A DNA stretch of 64,000 nt from Parvicella sp964387945 (GCA_964387945.1 CAYLYX010000002.1:62001-126000); one strand, 5' to 3'; positions 25,388 to 35,108 are shown, counted from the first letter of the stretch. Program-made: numbers and translations. Notes: generated by a model from the sequence alone, not told the origin.

Positions 25388-27109
25388 TTGAAAGTCAAGT
25401 CGATATATTTGCTGTTGTGTTTACTGGTACTTGCTTCCTGCAAGACCCGGCAAAATAATGGACAAAAAAAACCTCAATCATCCCACTCTGATACTGAACT
25501 TGAAGCGCTCTTGATTGAAGCAACCACCGAGAAGTTGCTAAAGAATTATGATAAAGCGAAAAGTCTCTTTGAAGGTATTTTAGAGGTTGAGCCAACAGCC
25601 GCAGTTGCTCATTTCGAGCTGTCTGAAATTTACCAAATCAAACAGGATGCGGCAAGCACACTTACACATGCCAAGAAAGCCGTAGAACTCAAACCTAACA
25701 ATCAATGGTATCGAGCAAACTTGGCTAAAGTATACTTCAGAACCAATCAGTTTGATGCCGCTGCCAGTGAGTATGAGCGTTTACTAGAGATAGATCCAGA
25801 CAATACGGAGTATGTCTTTAATCTGGCAGAAGTTTATCTCTATCAGGGAAAACTGAAGGAATCATTACCTCTCTACGATAAAATTGAGGAGCAAATGGGT
25901 CTTTCAGAAGAGTTGATTATGCATAAGAACAAAATTCACATGCAGCTGAATCAACCGGATAGTGCCATTGCTGAAATGAACAAACTCATCAGCAGCAATC
26001 CTACTGAACCTCGATACTATGGTATTCTAGCCGATATTTATGAGGAGGTGGGCGAAAATCAAAAAGCACTTGAGACCTATCAAAAAATTCTTACCATTGA
26101 TCCCGAAAACGGGTATGTACACTTGTCCTTGTATGAATACTACAAGTATCACGGGCAAAAAGACAAATCTGAAGAAGAGCTAAGGCTGGCCTTCAAAAGT
26201 CCACGTGTGGCGTCCTACACAAAGTCTGAAGTTTTGAGTGAGTTTTTTATCAACTCAGAGCGAAATGAAGATTTAAAAATGTTTGCCTACGAACTGTTGG
26301 ACATTACGCTCGAGGTGCATCCAGAAGAAAGCATTGGTTATATTTTGTATGCCGATTACCTGAATCGTGACGGAGAAACTTCCAAAGCCATTAATATGAT
26401 GGAAAAAGCATTGGAACTTGAGCCTTCTGATTACCAACTACATTATCAATTTATGGTGGCGCTTACCACAGCATCTGACTTTGAAAAACTAGCAGGAGCC
26501 AGTGAGAATGCGCTGGAGCTCTTCCCCAATCAACCTGCGTTTTATTACTTCAACGGTATTGCAAACATCCAGACCAAAAACTACGATGAAGCCATCGAAA
26601 TCCTAGATCTTGGAAAAGACTTGGTTTTCGACAATAACCAATTAAAAGGAGACTTTTTTCAATACCTCGGAGATGCATGTAATGGAGCAAAGCAGTTTGA
26701 GCAAAGTGATTATTACTACGATCAGGCACTAAGTTTAAACCCCAACAATGTTTATGTCTTAAATAATTATGCTTACTACCTCTCTCTTCGCAAGGTGAAG
26801 CTTGAAAAGGCAGCAGAAATGTCAAAAAAGGCGAATGACTTGTACCCCAACAACGCCACCTACATGGACACTTACGGGTGGGTCCTCTACCAGCAGGGCA
26901 AGTACCTTGATGCAGAGCTTTGGTTACAAAAGGCTCTTGATAATGGAGGGGGTCAAAGCGGAGAAGTGCTAGAGCATTACGGTGACGCTTTGTATCAACT
27001 TGACAAAAAGGAAGAAGCGCTTGAGTATTGGCTAGAAGCCAAGGAAAAAGGAGGAGCGTCTGCATTAATTGATCAGAAAATTCAATCCAAAAAATTAATT
27101 GAAGAGTAG
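25388..27109 (+). CDS. TPR lipoprotein
   Basis: The 573-residue product starts at a TTG directly after the preceding stop; the signal peptide with lipobox (LLVLASC) supports this start. The rest is at least 12 tetratricopeptide repeats (KSLFEGILEVEPTAAVAHFEL, LLEIDPDNTEYVFNLAEVYL and so on). It probably sits in the inner leaflet of the outer membrane or in the periplasm as a scaffold for envelope assembly. It overlaps the next lipoprotein gene by 11 nt, so the two are co-translated. Confidence 0.85.
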   Translation: MKVKSIYLLLCLLVLASCKTRQNNGQKKPQSSHSDTELEALLIEATTEKLLKNYDKAKSLFEGILEVEPTAAVAHFELSEIYQIKQDAASTLTHAKKAVELKPNNQWYRANLAKVYFRTNQFDAAASEYERLLEIDPDNTEYVFNLAEVYLYQGKLKESLPLYDKIEEQMGLSEELIMHKNKIHMQLNQPDSAIAEMNKLISSNPTEPRYYGILADIYEEVGENQKALETYQKILTIDPENGYVHLSLYEYYKYHGQKDKSEEELRLAFKSPRVASYTKSEVLSEFFINSERNEDLKMFAYELLDITLEVHPEESIGYILYADYLNRDGETSKAINMMEKALELEPSDYQLHYQFMVALTTASDFEKLAGASENALELFPNQPAFYYFNGIANIQTKNYDEAIEILDLGKDLVFDNNQLKGDFFQYLGDACNGAKQFEQSDYYYDQALSLNPNNVYVLNNYAYYLSLRKVKLEKAAEMSKKANDLYPNNATYMDTYGWVLYQQGKYLDAELWLQKALDNGGGQSGEVLEHYGDALYQLDKKEEALEYWLEAKEKGGASALIDQKIQSKKLIEE

Positions 27110-27929
27110 TATTTATATCGTAGTGGTGATGGCTTTCGCTATAGGGTTTACGCACTGTAAATCTAGAAAGAACGGAGACGAGGAAGTTAAACTAAAAAAC
27201 TATTCCGATAAGGAGTTGATTGATTTGATGAGCGCGTCAAACCCAACCTGTGAATTGTTAAAGAGTAAAGGCAACGTAGAAGTTGCCTTTCGACAAGAAG
27301 ACTTTTCTCTACGAGGTAATTTTAGGATAAAAAAAGATAGTGCTACTTGGGTTTCTTTATCAAAATCAACGATTCCAGTTGCAAGCGCACTCATTTCTAA
27401 AGACAGTATCAAGGTATTAGTTAAAGCGGGCGAAAAGGGCTATTACATGAACACCATGGATAGGATCAACGAACTAATCAACTCTGATGTGGATTATGAG
27501 CTACTGGAAGACTTCTTCCTTGGAAAGGCTGTTGCTTTTGACTACGAAAACGACTACAAAGTTCAAAAAGAAGATGACCTATACTTAGTGAGTTCAGAGA
27601 AGTCAAAAAAGATTGAAAAACTGCTTCGTAAGGGTAAAATTAAAGATGAACCTATTCTGTATCGGTGCTGGATCGAACCGAAAAACTTTAGGTGTAAAAA
27701 GGTCATAATTAACCTTCTGGACCAGGATACTGAACTAACGGTTCTGTATGATGAATGGGAAGAAATAGATGGAAGTATTTTTCCAATGTACGCATCACTT
27801 TCTTTAGTAACCCCTCTTGATACGATTGCATTGGAAATCAATTATTCCAAAATGGAGTGTGTGGATAAGCTTCCGCTTCCATTTAGAATTCCAGACAGTT
27901 ACGAACCCATTGAGATCTCAAATGAGTAA
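27099..27929 (+). CDS. DUF4292 lipoprotein
   Basis: The 276-residue product starts at TTG 27099 with a lipoprotein signal (VVVMAFAIGFTHC). The body matches the Bacteroidota DUF4292 family (GNVEVAFRQEDFSLRGNFRI, RINELINSDVDYELLEDFFLG), which resembles LolB/LolA-type beta sheets and may bind lipid. Its 3' end overlaps the EnvC-like gene by 8 nt, and its 5' end overlaps the TPR lipoprotein gene, so all three are likely one envelope-assembly operon. Confidence 0.82.
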   Translation: MKSSIYIVVVMAFAIGFTHCKSRKNGDEEVKLKNYSDKELIDLMSASNPTCELLKSKGNVEVAFRQEDFSLRGNFRIKKDSATWVSLSKSTIPVASALISKDSIKVLVKAGEKGYYMNTMDRINELINSDVDYELLEDFFLGKAVAFDYENDYKVQKEDDLYLVSSEKSKKIEKLLRKGKIKDEPILYRCWIEPKNFRCKKVIINLLDQDTELTVLYDEWEEIDGSIFPMYASLSLVTPLDTIALEINYSKMECVDKLPLPFRIPDSYEPIEISNE

Positions 27930-29121
27930 GTTGTTTTGCGTCATATTGTTCTTTTTTGTTGCCTTAGGCTCAGGTGTTTCGCAAAACAGCGACAAGCTTA
28001 AAGAGAAGGAAAAGCAGCTTCAAAAAAAAATCGAGAATACCAAAAACCTCATCAAGCTGACCAAAAACTCTGAGCAGCTTACTATTGCCGAACTTGCTAT
28101 TCTCAACCATCAGATTGCTTACCGGGAGGAGTTGGTTTTGAACATCAACTATCAAATGCGAAAGATTGAAGATGAAATTGAATCCATCGAGATGCAAATT
28201 GTGCAGTTGGAAAACAACATCAACATTCTAAAGGACGAATACGCCAAAATGCTGCAATACGCTTACAAAAACAGAAACGATGAGTTCAACCTGTTTTACG
28301 TATTCTCTGCAGAAACCTATACCGAAGCATACAAACGAATGCAATACATTGAGCAGTATGCAGACTATAGAACTAACCAGATTAAAAAAATACGTGAAAC
28401 GAAAGCTCTTTTAGACAGTAATTTAGCACAATTGCAGTCTGCAAAGAACGAGAAAGTGGAAATTGCCTCGTTGCAGGAGCAAGAGAAAGAAAATTTTCTG
28501 AAAGATCAGCAGGAACAGAAGGATGCGCTGCTAAAGCTTAAAATCAACGAACAAAAGTACATTGCTCAACTCAACGCGCAGCAAAAAGAAAAGGAAAAAC
28601 TTCAGGCAGAAATTAATGCCGCCATTGTGGCTGAAATGGAAAAGATGAAGAAGGAGAAGGAAGGCTTTTCCTTAACCCCTGAGGCAGCTTCGCTAGCAAA
28701 ATCTTTTACTTCTAACAAGGGAAAGCTCCCCTGGCCAGTTGAAAAAGGAGCTATTACAACGCGCTATGGAAAGCATCAGCACGACCAGTACGCGGGCGTT
28801 CAGATCGATAATAAAGGCGTAGATATTACTACGGAACAAGGCGCTGAGGTAAGAGCCATTTTTGGAGGTTCTGTAAGCAGCGTTTTTACCATTCCAGGAG
28901 CGGGAAAGGTGGTAATGATTAGCCATGGTAACTATAGAACCGTCTATGCCAACCTACAGGAAGTTTTTGTAAAAAAAGGAGATAAAATTGATACTAAACA
29001 GAAGATTGGGAAACTTCTACCTTCGGACACTGGGAATGTATCTGAAGCCCACTTAGAAATCTGGAAAATTTCATCATCTAGTACGAGTACAGTAAACCCT
29101 GAACTCTGGATTCTGAAATAA
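27922..29121 (+). CDS. EnvC-like murein hydrolase activator (degenerate LytM domain)
   Basis: With ATG at 27922 the 399-residue protein has a signal peptide (MSKLFCVILFFFVALGSG), a long coiled-coil region (residues about 20-250) rich in K/E/Q, and a C-terminal LytM domain (GVDITTEQGAEVRAIFGGSV, NYRTVYANLQEVF, EAHLEIW). The first zinc motif HxGxD is NKGVD and the HG..YAH motif is also changed, so the domain has lost catalytic residues as in EnvC, which activates amidases at the division site. The in-frame start 105 nt upstream would bury the signal peptide and was rejected. Confidence 0.88.
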   Translation: MSKLFCVILFFFVALGSGVSQNSDKLKEKEKQLQKKIENTKNLIKLTKNSEQLTIAELAILNHQIAYREELVLNINYQMRKIEDEIESIEMQIVQLENNINILKDEYAKMLQYAYKNRNDEFNLFYVFSAETYTEAYKRMQYIEQYADYRTNQIKKIRETKALLDSNLAQLQSAKNEKVEIASLQEQEKENFLKDQQEQKDALLKLKINEQKYIAQLNAQQKEKEKLQAEINAAIVAEMEKMKKEKEGFSLTPEAASLAKSFTSNKGKLPWPVEKGAITTRYGKHQHDQYAGVQIDNKGVDITTEQGAEVRAIFGGSVSSVFTIPGAGKVVMISHGNYRTVYANLQEVFVKKGDKIDTKQKIGKLLPSDTGNVSEAHLEIWKISSSSTSTVNPELWILK

Positions 29122-29125
29122 GAAA

Positions 29126-29143
29126 AGCGGAGTAAACTCCGCT
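29126..29143. terminator. Bidirectional intrinsic terminator
   Basis: AGCGGAG pairs with CTCCGCT around TAAA, with an A-run on the left and a T-run (AATTTT) on the right. It lies 4 nt after the EnvC stop and 6 nt before the convergent DUF4382 stop, so it can end transcription of both. Confidence 0.75.
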
Positions 29144-29149
29144 AATTTT

Positions 29150-29689
29150 CTAATTGTACATTATTGATTTTACTTCAACTACAGGTTTCAGTTTATACTG
29201 TCCAACTCCTGTCTCAACAATCGATTTTTCTGCATCAAAATCAAGGATTAACTCCAAGTCTTTCCACCTTTTGACCTTTGAATCCAGGTTTAATTTCAAA
29301 CCTGTTTTATCTTGACTAGAAAGCTCTAGCGGATAGACGATATTATCTATGACTACAGTATTCTCGTCACCCAATATCAGTCTTATTTGTGTTATTTTAC
29401 CGTTAGGCAGATCATCTTCATCTGCAATCACCGCAGTAACGTTATTCTGCAACTCAAGTAAGTCATAAATACCTTGGTAGGTCTCAAGAATGAGCCAACC
29501 CTCTTCTGAGTCAAACTCGTCCTCATAATGTATCTCCACTCCTACCAAGTCTATGTTTACTTCTTGATAATCTCCAGGAGCATCGGTTAGCTTAACCGTC
29601 ATCCTACTGTTGCCATTTTCTTTTCCGCAACTGAGGAGCATCAACGAAAACATAAGTGCGATTGATGTAATTAATTTTAAATTTTTCAT
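29150..29689 (-). CDS. DUF4382-like lipoprotein
   Basis: The 179-residue protein begins with a lipoprotein signal (LMFSLMLLSCGKEN). The conserved MTVKLTDAPGDYQEVNIDLVGV and LLELQNNVTAVIADEDDLPNGKITQIRLIL regions match DUF4382. It is a predicted outer-membrane or periplasmic lipoprotein of unknown function. It lies 30 nt after the gene for a small outer-membrane protein and downstream of the two-component genes, so it may be part of their regulon. Confidence 0.8.
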   Translation of the reverse strand: MKNLKLITSIALMFSLMLLSCGKENGNSRMTVKLTDAPGDYQEVNIDLVGVEIHYEDEFDSEEGWLILETYQGIYDLLELQNNVTAVIADEDDLPNGKITQIRLILGDENTVVIDNIVYPLELSSQDKTGLKLNLDSKVKRWKDLELILDFDAEKSIVETGVGQYKLKPVVEVKSIMYN

Positions 29690-29719
29690 ACAACTTTTAT
29701 GTTTAAGTGATTCAATTAA

Positions 29720-30247
29720 TTAAAAAGTCAGTTTTAGTCCAAGGCCTGGGTCAGCCGATAGCCATACGTTTCCGTTTGAAACGATCTCTACGTAAGGTTT
29801 TACGTCTAAGCTAACTGCTAGAGGGGTCTTCGGGATTTTATATTCTAATCCTGCGATTCCATCTACACCGAGGGCCATTCTGTCGTTTTCATAAACAGCA
29901 TATCTTCTGCCATTTCTGTACCAAATGTATCCGTTGGTTAACACGCTCATGTGTCCCCCTAGTCCATAGTACCAGTTAAGTCCAGCTACAGAAAATGCGG
30001 TTTGATAACGCTCCACGAGCAAGGTGGCGTTAAACCCTCGATTCCAAACACCTAAGATACCCTCAAGTGCCATGTGATCGTTCATAAAGTGCTTAATGGT
30101 CAGTCCTGAGGTTTCTCCACCACGCAATCCAACTGCAGTGCTGTAAGTTGAAGAATTAACATTTAGCGGATCAAGGTCCTGTGCATTCGTATTTGTGTTA
30201 AAAGCCAGTGCGCAAAACAACAGCCCTATGATTCTAATGGTTTTCAT
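29720..30247 (-). CDS. Small outer-membrane beta-barrel-like protein, unknown family
   Basis: The 175-residue product has a signal peptide (MKTIRIIGLLFCALAFNTNT, cleavage near NAQ) and alternating strands (GLRGGETSGLTIKHFMN, MALEGILGVWN, NWYYGLGGHMSVLTNGYIWY, PALAVSLDVKPYVEIV-like end with GLGLKLTF). A C-terminal Phe and short turns suit an eight-stranded barrel. I do not recognise the family. It follows the single-domain receiver gene by 48 nt in the same direction. Confidence 0.65.
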   Translation of the reverse strand: MKTIRIIGLLFCALAFNTNTNAQDLDPLNVNSSTYSTAVGLRGGETSGLTIKHFMNDHMALEGILGVWNRGFNATLLVERYQTAFSVAGLNWYYGLGGHMSVLTNGYIWYRNGRRYAVYENDRMALGVDGIAGLEYKIPKTPLAVSLDVKPYVEIVSNGNVWLSADPGLGLKLTF

Positions 30248-30295
30248 TTTTAAACGGTTTTAGGTTTGACGTAGTATTTTGGCAAAGGCTTCTGA

Positions 30296-30730
30296 TTATG
30301 CCGCCATTTCATCTTTTACCAACTTCTGTATGATAGAACCAATTCTGTTTTTTGAATTGGTGTTTTTATCGATGTAATCGTAGATACCATTCTTCAACAT
30401 TTCGGCTGTTAGGTGTGTACTTCCCTGCTCACTTACCATGATAATTTTACAGTTGGGGCAGTAATCTTTTACCACCTCTACCACTTCATCACCATAGATG
30501 ATATCGTACTCTTCATCGTTGATCAGGTAAAAATCCAACAGCATCAAATCTACATCTGGTTCAAGGTTTTCTAGACAATCATGAGCTGTAAAATAAGACT
30601 CAATGTTGAACTTCAAATCTGGATAAATTTTTGGATTACAAATTGTGCTGACATAGCGAGTCAGTGCTTTGTTGTAGTAAAGATCATCCTCTACAATAAC
30701 AATCTTGAATTCTTTTTTTCTAGTTCTCAT
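30296..30730 (-). CDS. Single-domain response regulator (receiver)
   Basis: The 144-residue protein is a lone receiver with acidic pair ED-D near residues 14-16, phospho-acceptor D66 (MLLDFYL) and Lys in DYIDKNTNS. It contains no output domain, so it is likely a phosphate shuttle or a protein-protein switch. It belongs to the locus of the sigma-54 regulator (134 nt upstream) and the hybrid kinase. Its receiver is more like the lone receiver at the other end of the operon than the sigma-54 receiver in length and lid region. Confidence 0.8.
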   Translation of the reverse strand: MRTRKKEFKIVIVEDDLYYNKALTRYVSTICNPKIYPDLKFNIESYFTAHDCLENLEPDVDLMLLDFYLINDEEYDIIYGDEVVEVVKDYCPNCKIIMVSEQGSTHLTAEMLKNGIYDYIDKNTNSKNRIGSIIQKLVKDEMAA

Positions 30731-30864
30731 AACTTCTGTTTAATAGTTTGACTTCACTATTTCCAGAAGTATGCCAATAAGATTATGTGCTGATTTTCAG
30801 AGTTTTAAGCCATGAACGTGCTCTTTGTTCATTTCAAAAAGAAAGAGAATTTTTCAAAACGAAA

Positions 30865-32217
30865 TTAATCTTCGCCTTCTTCTATCTCCTTGAGCACTCG
30901 ATAAACGGTGGTCTGTCCGATATCTAATTTTTCCGCAACCACTTTGGTGTTGTCACTGTATTTGTCCATGAAGAACTTGACGATCTTTCGGGTATAACCT
31001 CTAAGGGTCATTTCTGATGTCATTAAATCTTCCATTCTTCTCGACTCTGAAAAATTAATGTGTTCGCTAGTGATCTGTTCTTCGCTGGTTAGAATAAATG
31101 CCAGATCAATGACTGATTTGAGTTCTCGGATATTGCCCGGCCAGTTATAATTGAGTAATTTGTTTCTGGCTCCATCATCTAGTTTCTTGGGCTCCATTCC
31201 ATTTTCTTTAGCAAAAAGCTGAATAAAGTGCTCGGCCAGAAGGATGACATCTGCACCCCTTTCTCTCAACGGAGGCAAGGCAATGGATAAGCCTAGCAAT
31301 CGATAAAAAAGATCTTCTCTAAAATTTCCTTCTATTACTTCCTCTTTTAAATCTTTGTGGGTGGCTACGATTATTCTGCAATTAAAACCAATTGGATTGT
31401 TGCTCCCAATTCGCGTGATCTCGCGTTCTTGCAATGCTCTGAGTAACTTCACCTGAACAGTCGTATCCATTTCTGCTATTTCGTCCAAAAACAAGGTTCC
31501 GCCATCTGCTTCTTCAAACTTTCCAATCCTTCTCATTTGTGCTCCGGTAAACGCTCCCTTTTCATGACCAAACAATTCACTTTCGATAAGCGTTTCTGGT
31601 ATTGCTGCCACGTTCACAGCAACAAAAGGACCTTCTTTCTGCACGGAGTTATAGTGAATAGCTTTTGCCAAATTTTCCTTTCCGGTTCCAGTCTCTCCGG
31701 TAATTGAAATTGTGATGTTATTGTTGAGCGCCTTTGAGGCAAGATCGAAGACTTTCTTAATACTAGGGCTTTGACCAATAATTGAGCTTGAAAATGCGTA
31801 CTTCTCTTGTACTTCGCGTTTTAGCGTGTTCACCTCTGTTTTTAGGGATTTGTTTGCCAGTACATCTTGTACTCGATGCAGCAGGCGTTCGCGAATGTCA
31901 TCTGTTTTGATCAAGTAATCATACGCTCCTTTTTTGAGCAGTTCTACCGCTATCTCAATCTCGTTTTGTTCAGAAATAATAATTGCCCTTACGTTGGGAA
32001 CTACCTGTAAGACTCTTTCTAGTAGTTCATCTCCTGTTGCATCTGGCAGACGGTAATCAATCGTAATCAAATCTGGCGATTCGTTGAGGTGTTTGATGCA
32101 TTCCTTTGCCGAAGTAAAACTGATCACTTCATAGTCTGGGTTCAACGAAAGTGTGTGCACCAGTAGCTTATTGTACCATGGGTCATCCTCTACAACAAAA
32201 ATCTTAAGGTTCTTCAT
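30865..32217 (-). CDS. Sigma-54-dependent response regulator (NtrC family)
   Basis: The 450-residue activator has a receiver (D54 in TIDYRLPD), a sigma-54 AAA+ domain (Walker A GETGTGKE at 174-181, GAFTGA at 221-226, Walker B GTLFLDEIAEMD, NWPGNIREL) and a C-terminal Fis-type helix-turn-helix (NTKVVAEKLDIGQTTVYRVLKEI). It drives transcription from sigma-54 (RpoN) promoters. It lies 51 nt after the hybrid kinase gene, its likely phosphodonor. I found no convincing -24/-12 site nearby. Confidence 0.92.
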   Translation of the reverse strand: MKNLKIFVVEDDPWYNKLLVHTLSLNPDYEVISFTSAKECIKHLNESPDLITIDYRLPDATGDELLERVLQVVPNVRAIIISEQNEIEIAVELLKKGAYDYLIKTDDIRERLLHRVQDVLANKSLKTEVNTLKREVQEKYAFSSSIIGQSPSIKKVFDLASKALNNNITISITGETGTGKENLAKAIHYNSVQKEGPFVAVNVAAIPETLIESELFGHEKGAFTGAQMRRIGKFEEADGGTLFLDEIAEMDTTVQVKLLRALQEREITRIGSNNPIGFNCRIIVATHKDLKEEVIEGNFREDLFYRLLGLSIALPPLRERGADVILLAEHFIQLFAKENGMEPKKLDDGARNKLLNYNWPGNIRELKSVIDLAFILTSEEQITSEHINFSESRRMEDLMTSEMTLRGYTRKIVKFFMDKYSDNTKVVAEKLDIGQTTVYRVLKEIEEGED

Positions 32218-32268
32218 CCGCGATAAAATGGTTTTCTCCCATAAAATTACGGAATATTCTTGCGAAAC

Positions 32269-34689
32269 CTAACCTTTCATATGATCTTCAACAATTTTAA
32301 TTACTGCTTTCATTTCTATTTCGCACAATGCTATGAGTTGTTCGTAATTATCGTAGTTTTTATTTCGTCCTTCTACCTCAATCGTTTTCAAGATCTTATA
32401 GAGTTTGTTGGCCCCTAAATGCCTAGTTGGTGCACTTATTTTATGGGCATGATTAGGTATTTGATGCAGTTCTTTTTCTTGAAAACAAGTGTTAATTTTT
32501 TCTATTGCATCCTCAGCGCCTTCCACAAAAGTTTTGAGCATATCAATGTAAAAAGAGTGATCATTATCACTTAGCTTCTCCAATTCTTTGAAATCCACCT
32601 CCGTCTCCATTTCTTCAATCACTTCGAGTTGATGTTCTTCTTTTACAGGCAGTTCTTGCATTTTTAACTTTTCAACTCCTTCAAAAGCGACATGCAAGGC
32701 TTTGAGAAGTTGAGATTCCCGAAAAGGTTTTGGAACAAAACCATCCATCCCTGAATGAAGGAAGTTGCGCTTATCATCATCTGTAACAGCAGCGGTTAGC
32801 GCAATAATGATGACATCCTTCTTCGAATTGTCATTAATCTTTCTTATTCGTCTAGTGGCATCCATTCCATTTAATTCTGGCATGCGAACATCCATCAACA
32901 CGACATCAAAAGTCTCGCTTTTTACGAGTTGTAAAGCTTCTTTTCCATTACTGGCTTCTACAATTTCTACTCCTGTATCCTTTAGCATGCTTTGCAGAAG
33001 TTTTCGATTAAACGGCTCATCATCTGCTACAAGAATTCTCTTGCCTCGTAGGAAGGAGGTGTCTGGCGTTTTTTCGTTCCTTACGGTGATCACCTTATCT
33101 TTGTCTCCCAATCTAAACGGAAGCTCTACAGTCACTTGGGTGCCATCATCTACATTACTATCTATGTCTATAGACCCACCAAAGAGATGAACAAGCTTGT
33201 TGGTAATGGGCAAACCAAGTCCTGTACCTCCATAATTACGCGTTACACTTGCCTCCGCTTGTTCAAATTCCACAAACACCCTCTTTAATTGTTCTTTTGT
33301 CATTCCAATACCTGTGTCTGAGACAACAATTTTCAGGATCACATTTTCGCCCTCCATTAAGGTGGGGAAAACCTCTACTTTGATCTCTCCATCTTTGGTG
33401 AACTTTATTGCATTGCTAATCAGATTAAGTAAAATCTGTTGCAATCTGTGTGTATCTCCATTCAGTACTAGTGGAACATTTGACTTAACATGACACGAAA
33501 AGTCAATGTTTTTTTCTTCTGCCATGGGTCTTACAAAAGATGCAATGTCTTCAAAAACATCACCTACATAAAAATCCACTTTCTCTAAAACCACTTTGCC
33601 TTTGCGGAGTTTCGAAATATCTAACACATCGTTTACTAAGTGCAACAGACTCGAGGTAGATTTCTGTACCATCTCTATTTGTTCTCGTTGCTCCTCTGTA
33701 AGAGGACCCTTGGCAATTTGATCCGTAAAACCAGAAATGGCATTCATTGGTGTACGGATTTCGTGACTCACCGTGGCCAAAAACTGACCTCTAGCTTTAG
33801 CCAATCGTTCGGCTTCCTTCTTGGCGCTTCTCAAGGCTGCTTTAAACTTATTATTGCTTCGAGAGTAACTAAGAATATTGAAAATTAACAACAACAAAAA
33901 GGCGATCAACACCGAACAAAAAATAATGATCTGGCTGTTCAATCCTTTGATATTTCTTTTGATCAGAGAGGAGGTTTTTCCAAGTTCCTCTGACTTTAGC
34001 ATCTCCAACTTAGCAATCTGAGCACCGATTTTTTCGGCTAGTTCGTTTCCATAATTAATCAAGTCTAACTCTTGTTGGATCAGTTCCTTGTTTACTTCTG
34101 TCTCTTTTTCTTTTATCTCCGCAAGATTCTTCTTTATTTCTTCTAAGGAAACACCTTCTTCAGCGTCATTTTTCTTCTTCTTAATCTTTAGTTTTTGAAA
34201 GAGTTTCCACTTCTTCTCTTCGTCCACTTTTTGATGGCTTGCCTCATCTTTCATTTTCTCGTAGGCCGTGTCAAACGCATTGCTCACACGCAACGAGACA
34301 TGAATATTCATGAGCGCATCCATTTGATCTACTTTCAGAAATGAAAGGCTAATGATCGAGTCAATTATTGGGAGGTGGTCCTCTTCAAAATCTAGCGAAT
34401 CCAATCGGCTGAGTTGCACAAACACCTGTTCCCTGAACTTTCTATACTTATTTAAGTAAAGTGTGTCCTTGGTTATTGTGTACGATTTAACGTTGATCCC
34501 CGCCTTGTATATATTGTCCATGGTTGCTTTGGCGCAAACGAGCTCTACATCTTCGAATGTATTTGACTGAAGTTTCTTGATAATATTCGAGTAACTGTTG
34601 TAGGTATAAACACCAACAATAGCCGTCATCCCCAACAAAAGCAACGTAATACTCGTCACTCTAAATTCAAATCCAAACTTTCTTTTCAT
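32269..34689 (-). CDS. Hybrid sensor histidine kinase with receiver and HPt domains
   Basis: The 806-residue protein has a transmembrane helix near residues 10-30, a helical periplasmic sensor region (residues about 35-245, very charged, CHASE3-like four-helix type), a second helix (IIIFCSVLIAFLLLLIF, near 255-275), HisKA with His309 (ATVSHEIRTP), HATPase (LNLISNAIKFTKDG, DTGIGMTKEQ, YGGTGLGLPI), receiver (VADDEPFN, LMDVRMPELNG) and C-terminal HPt (HAHKISAPTRHLGA). It can run a His-Asp-His-Asp phosphorelay and thereby pass phosphate to the separate receivers of this operon. Its 5' end overlaps the pseudo-receiver gene by 4 nt. Confidence 0.92.
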   Translation of the reverse strand: MKRKFGFEFRVTSITLLLLGMTAIVGVYTYNSYSNIIKKLQSNTFEDVELVCAKATMDNIYKAGINVKSYTITKDTLYLNKYRKFREQVFVQLSRLDSLDFEEDHLPIIDSIISLSFLKVDQMDALMNIHVSLRVSNAFDTAYEKMKDEASHQKVDEEKKWKLFQKLKIKKKKNDAEEGVSLEEIKKNLAEIKEKETEVNKELIQQELDLINYGNELAEKIGAQIAKLEMLKSEELGKTSSLIKRNIKGLNSQIIIFCSVLIAFLLLLIFNILSYSRSNNKFKAALRSAKKEAERLAKARGQFLATVSHEIRTPMNAISGFTDQIAKGPLTEEQREQIEMVQKSTSSLLHLVNDVLDISKLRKGKVVLEKVDFYVGDVFEDIASFVRPMAEEKNIDFSCHVKSNVPLVLNGDTHRLQQILLNLISNAIKFTKDGEIKVEVFPTLMEGENVILKIVVSDTGIGMTKEQLKRVFVEFEQAEASVTRNYGGTGLGLPITNKLVHLFGGSIDIDSNVDDGTQVTVELPFRLGDKDKVITVRNEKTPDTSFLRGKRILVADDEPFNRKLLQSMLKDTGVEIVEASNGKEALQLVKSETFDVVLMDVRMPELNGMDATRRIRKINDNSKKDVIIIALTAAVTDDDKRNFLHSGMDGFVPKPFRESQLLKALHVAFEGVEKLKMQELPVKEEHQLEVIEEMETEVDFKELEKLSDNDHSFYIDMLKTFVEGAEDAIEKINTCFQEKELHQIPNHAHKISAPTRHLGANKLYKILKTIEVEGRNKNYDNYEQLIALCEIEMKAVIKIVEDHMKG

Positions 34690-35108
34690 CTCTCTAAATT
34701 TAATGATTCCTTACAATAACTTATGCATGATAACCCAATCAATTGGTTAGAATAGTTATCTATGGTGATATAATCCATTTCCATTTGGAGGTCTTCCTCC
34801 TGAAGCTTTTCAAACAGTTTTGATAATCGATCAAGGCTTTTTCTCTCCACAAGCAAGACCAGTTTCATCACGTTCCAATTATAGTGTCGTTTATTGATAG
34901 AGAGAAAACTAGAATCTGTAAGCGCTTCTAATTCGATAAAAGAAAGATCATAGTTGATATAATGTCCTTCGTGAAAATCTTGAAGTGTAATATAGCAGAT
35001 CACCTCAACCTCATCCAAAGAAAACTCTTCTGAAAAAGCCGTTTTTACAGCTGCGTTCAAGTCTTCATACCTGCTCGCAAATAGTACTCTGAGTGGTAGC
35101 GCTATCAT
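34686..35108 (-). CDS. Degenerate receiver-like (pseudo-receiver) protein
   Basis: The 140-residue product is not obviously homologous to a named family, but strand-helix spacing is receiver-like (LRVLFASRYEDLNAAV, YDLSFIELEALTDS, MKLVLLVERKSLDRL). The usual acidic pair is absent and the position of the phospho-acceptor appears to be Glu59 (SFIEL), as in a phospho-mimic. The gene overlaps the hybrid kinase gene by 4 nt and the lone receiver gene by 1 nt, so it is made together with them. A role as a fixed-state competitor or adapter in the relay is inference. Confidence 0.5.
   Translation of the reverse strand: MIALPLRVLFASRYEDLNAAVKTAFSEEFSLDEVEVICYITLQDFHEGHYINYDLSFIELEALTDSSFLSINKRHYNWNVMKLVLLVERKSLDRLSKLFEKLQEEDLQMEMDYITIDNYSNQLIGLSCISYCKESLNLER

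Noticed and set aside
26550..27155. Reverse ORF of 201 codons opposite the TPR lipoprotein gene
   Set aside because: Composition rich in Pro, Arg, His and Cys is typical of antisense shadow frames, and the forward gene has clear TPR periodicity.
30755..30785. TGGCATACTTCTGGAA on the reverse strand upstream of the lone receiver gene, resembling a sigma-54 -24/-12 promoter
   Set aside because: The -24 GG is present but the -12 GC dinucleotide at the fixed spacing is missing, so it does not meet the sigma-54 consensus.
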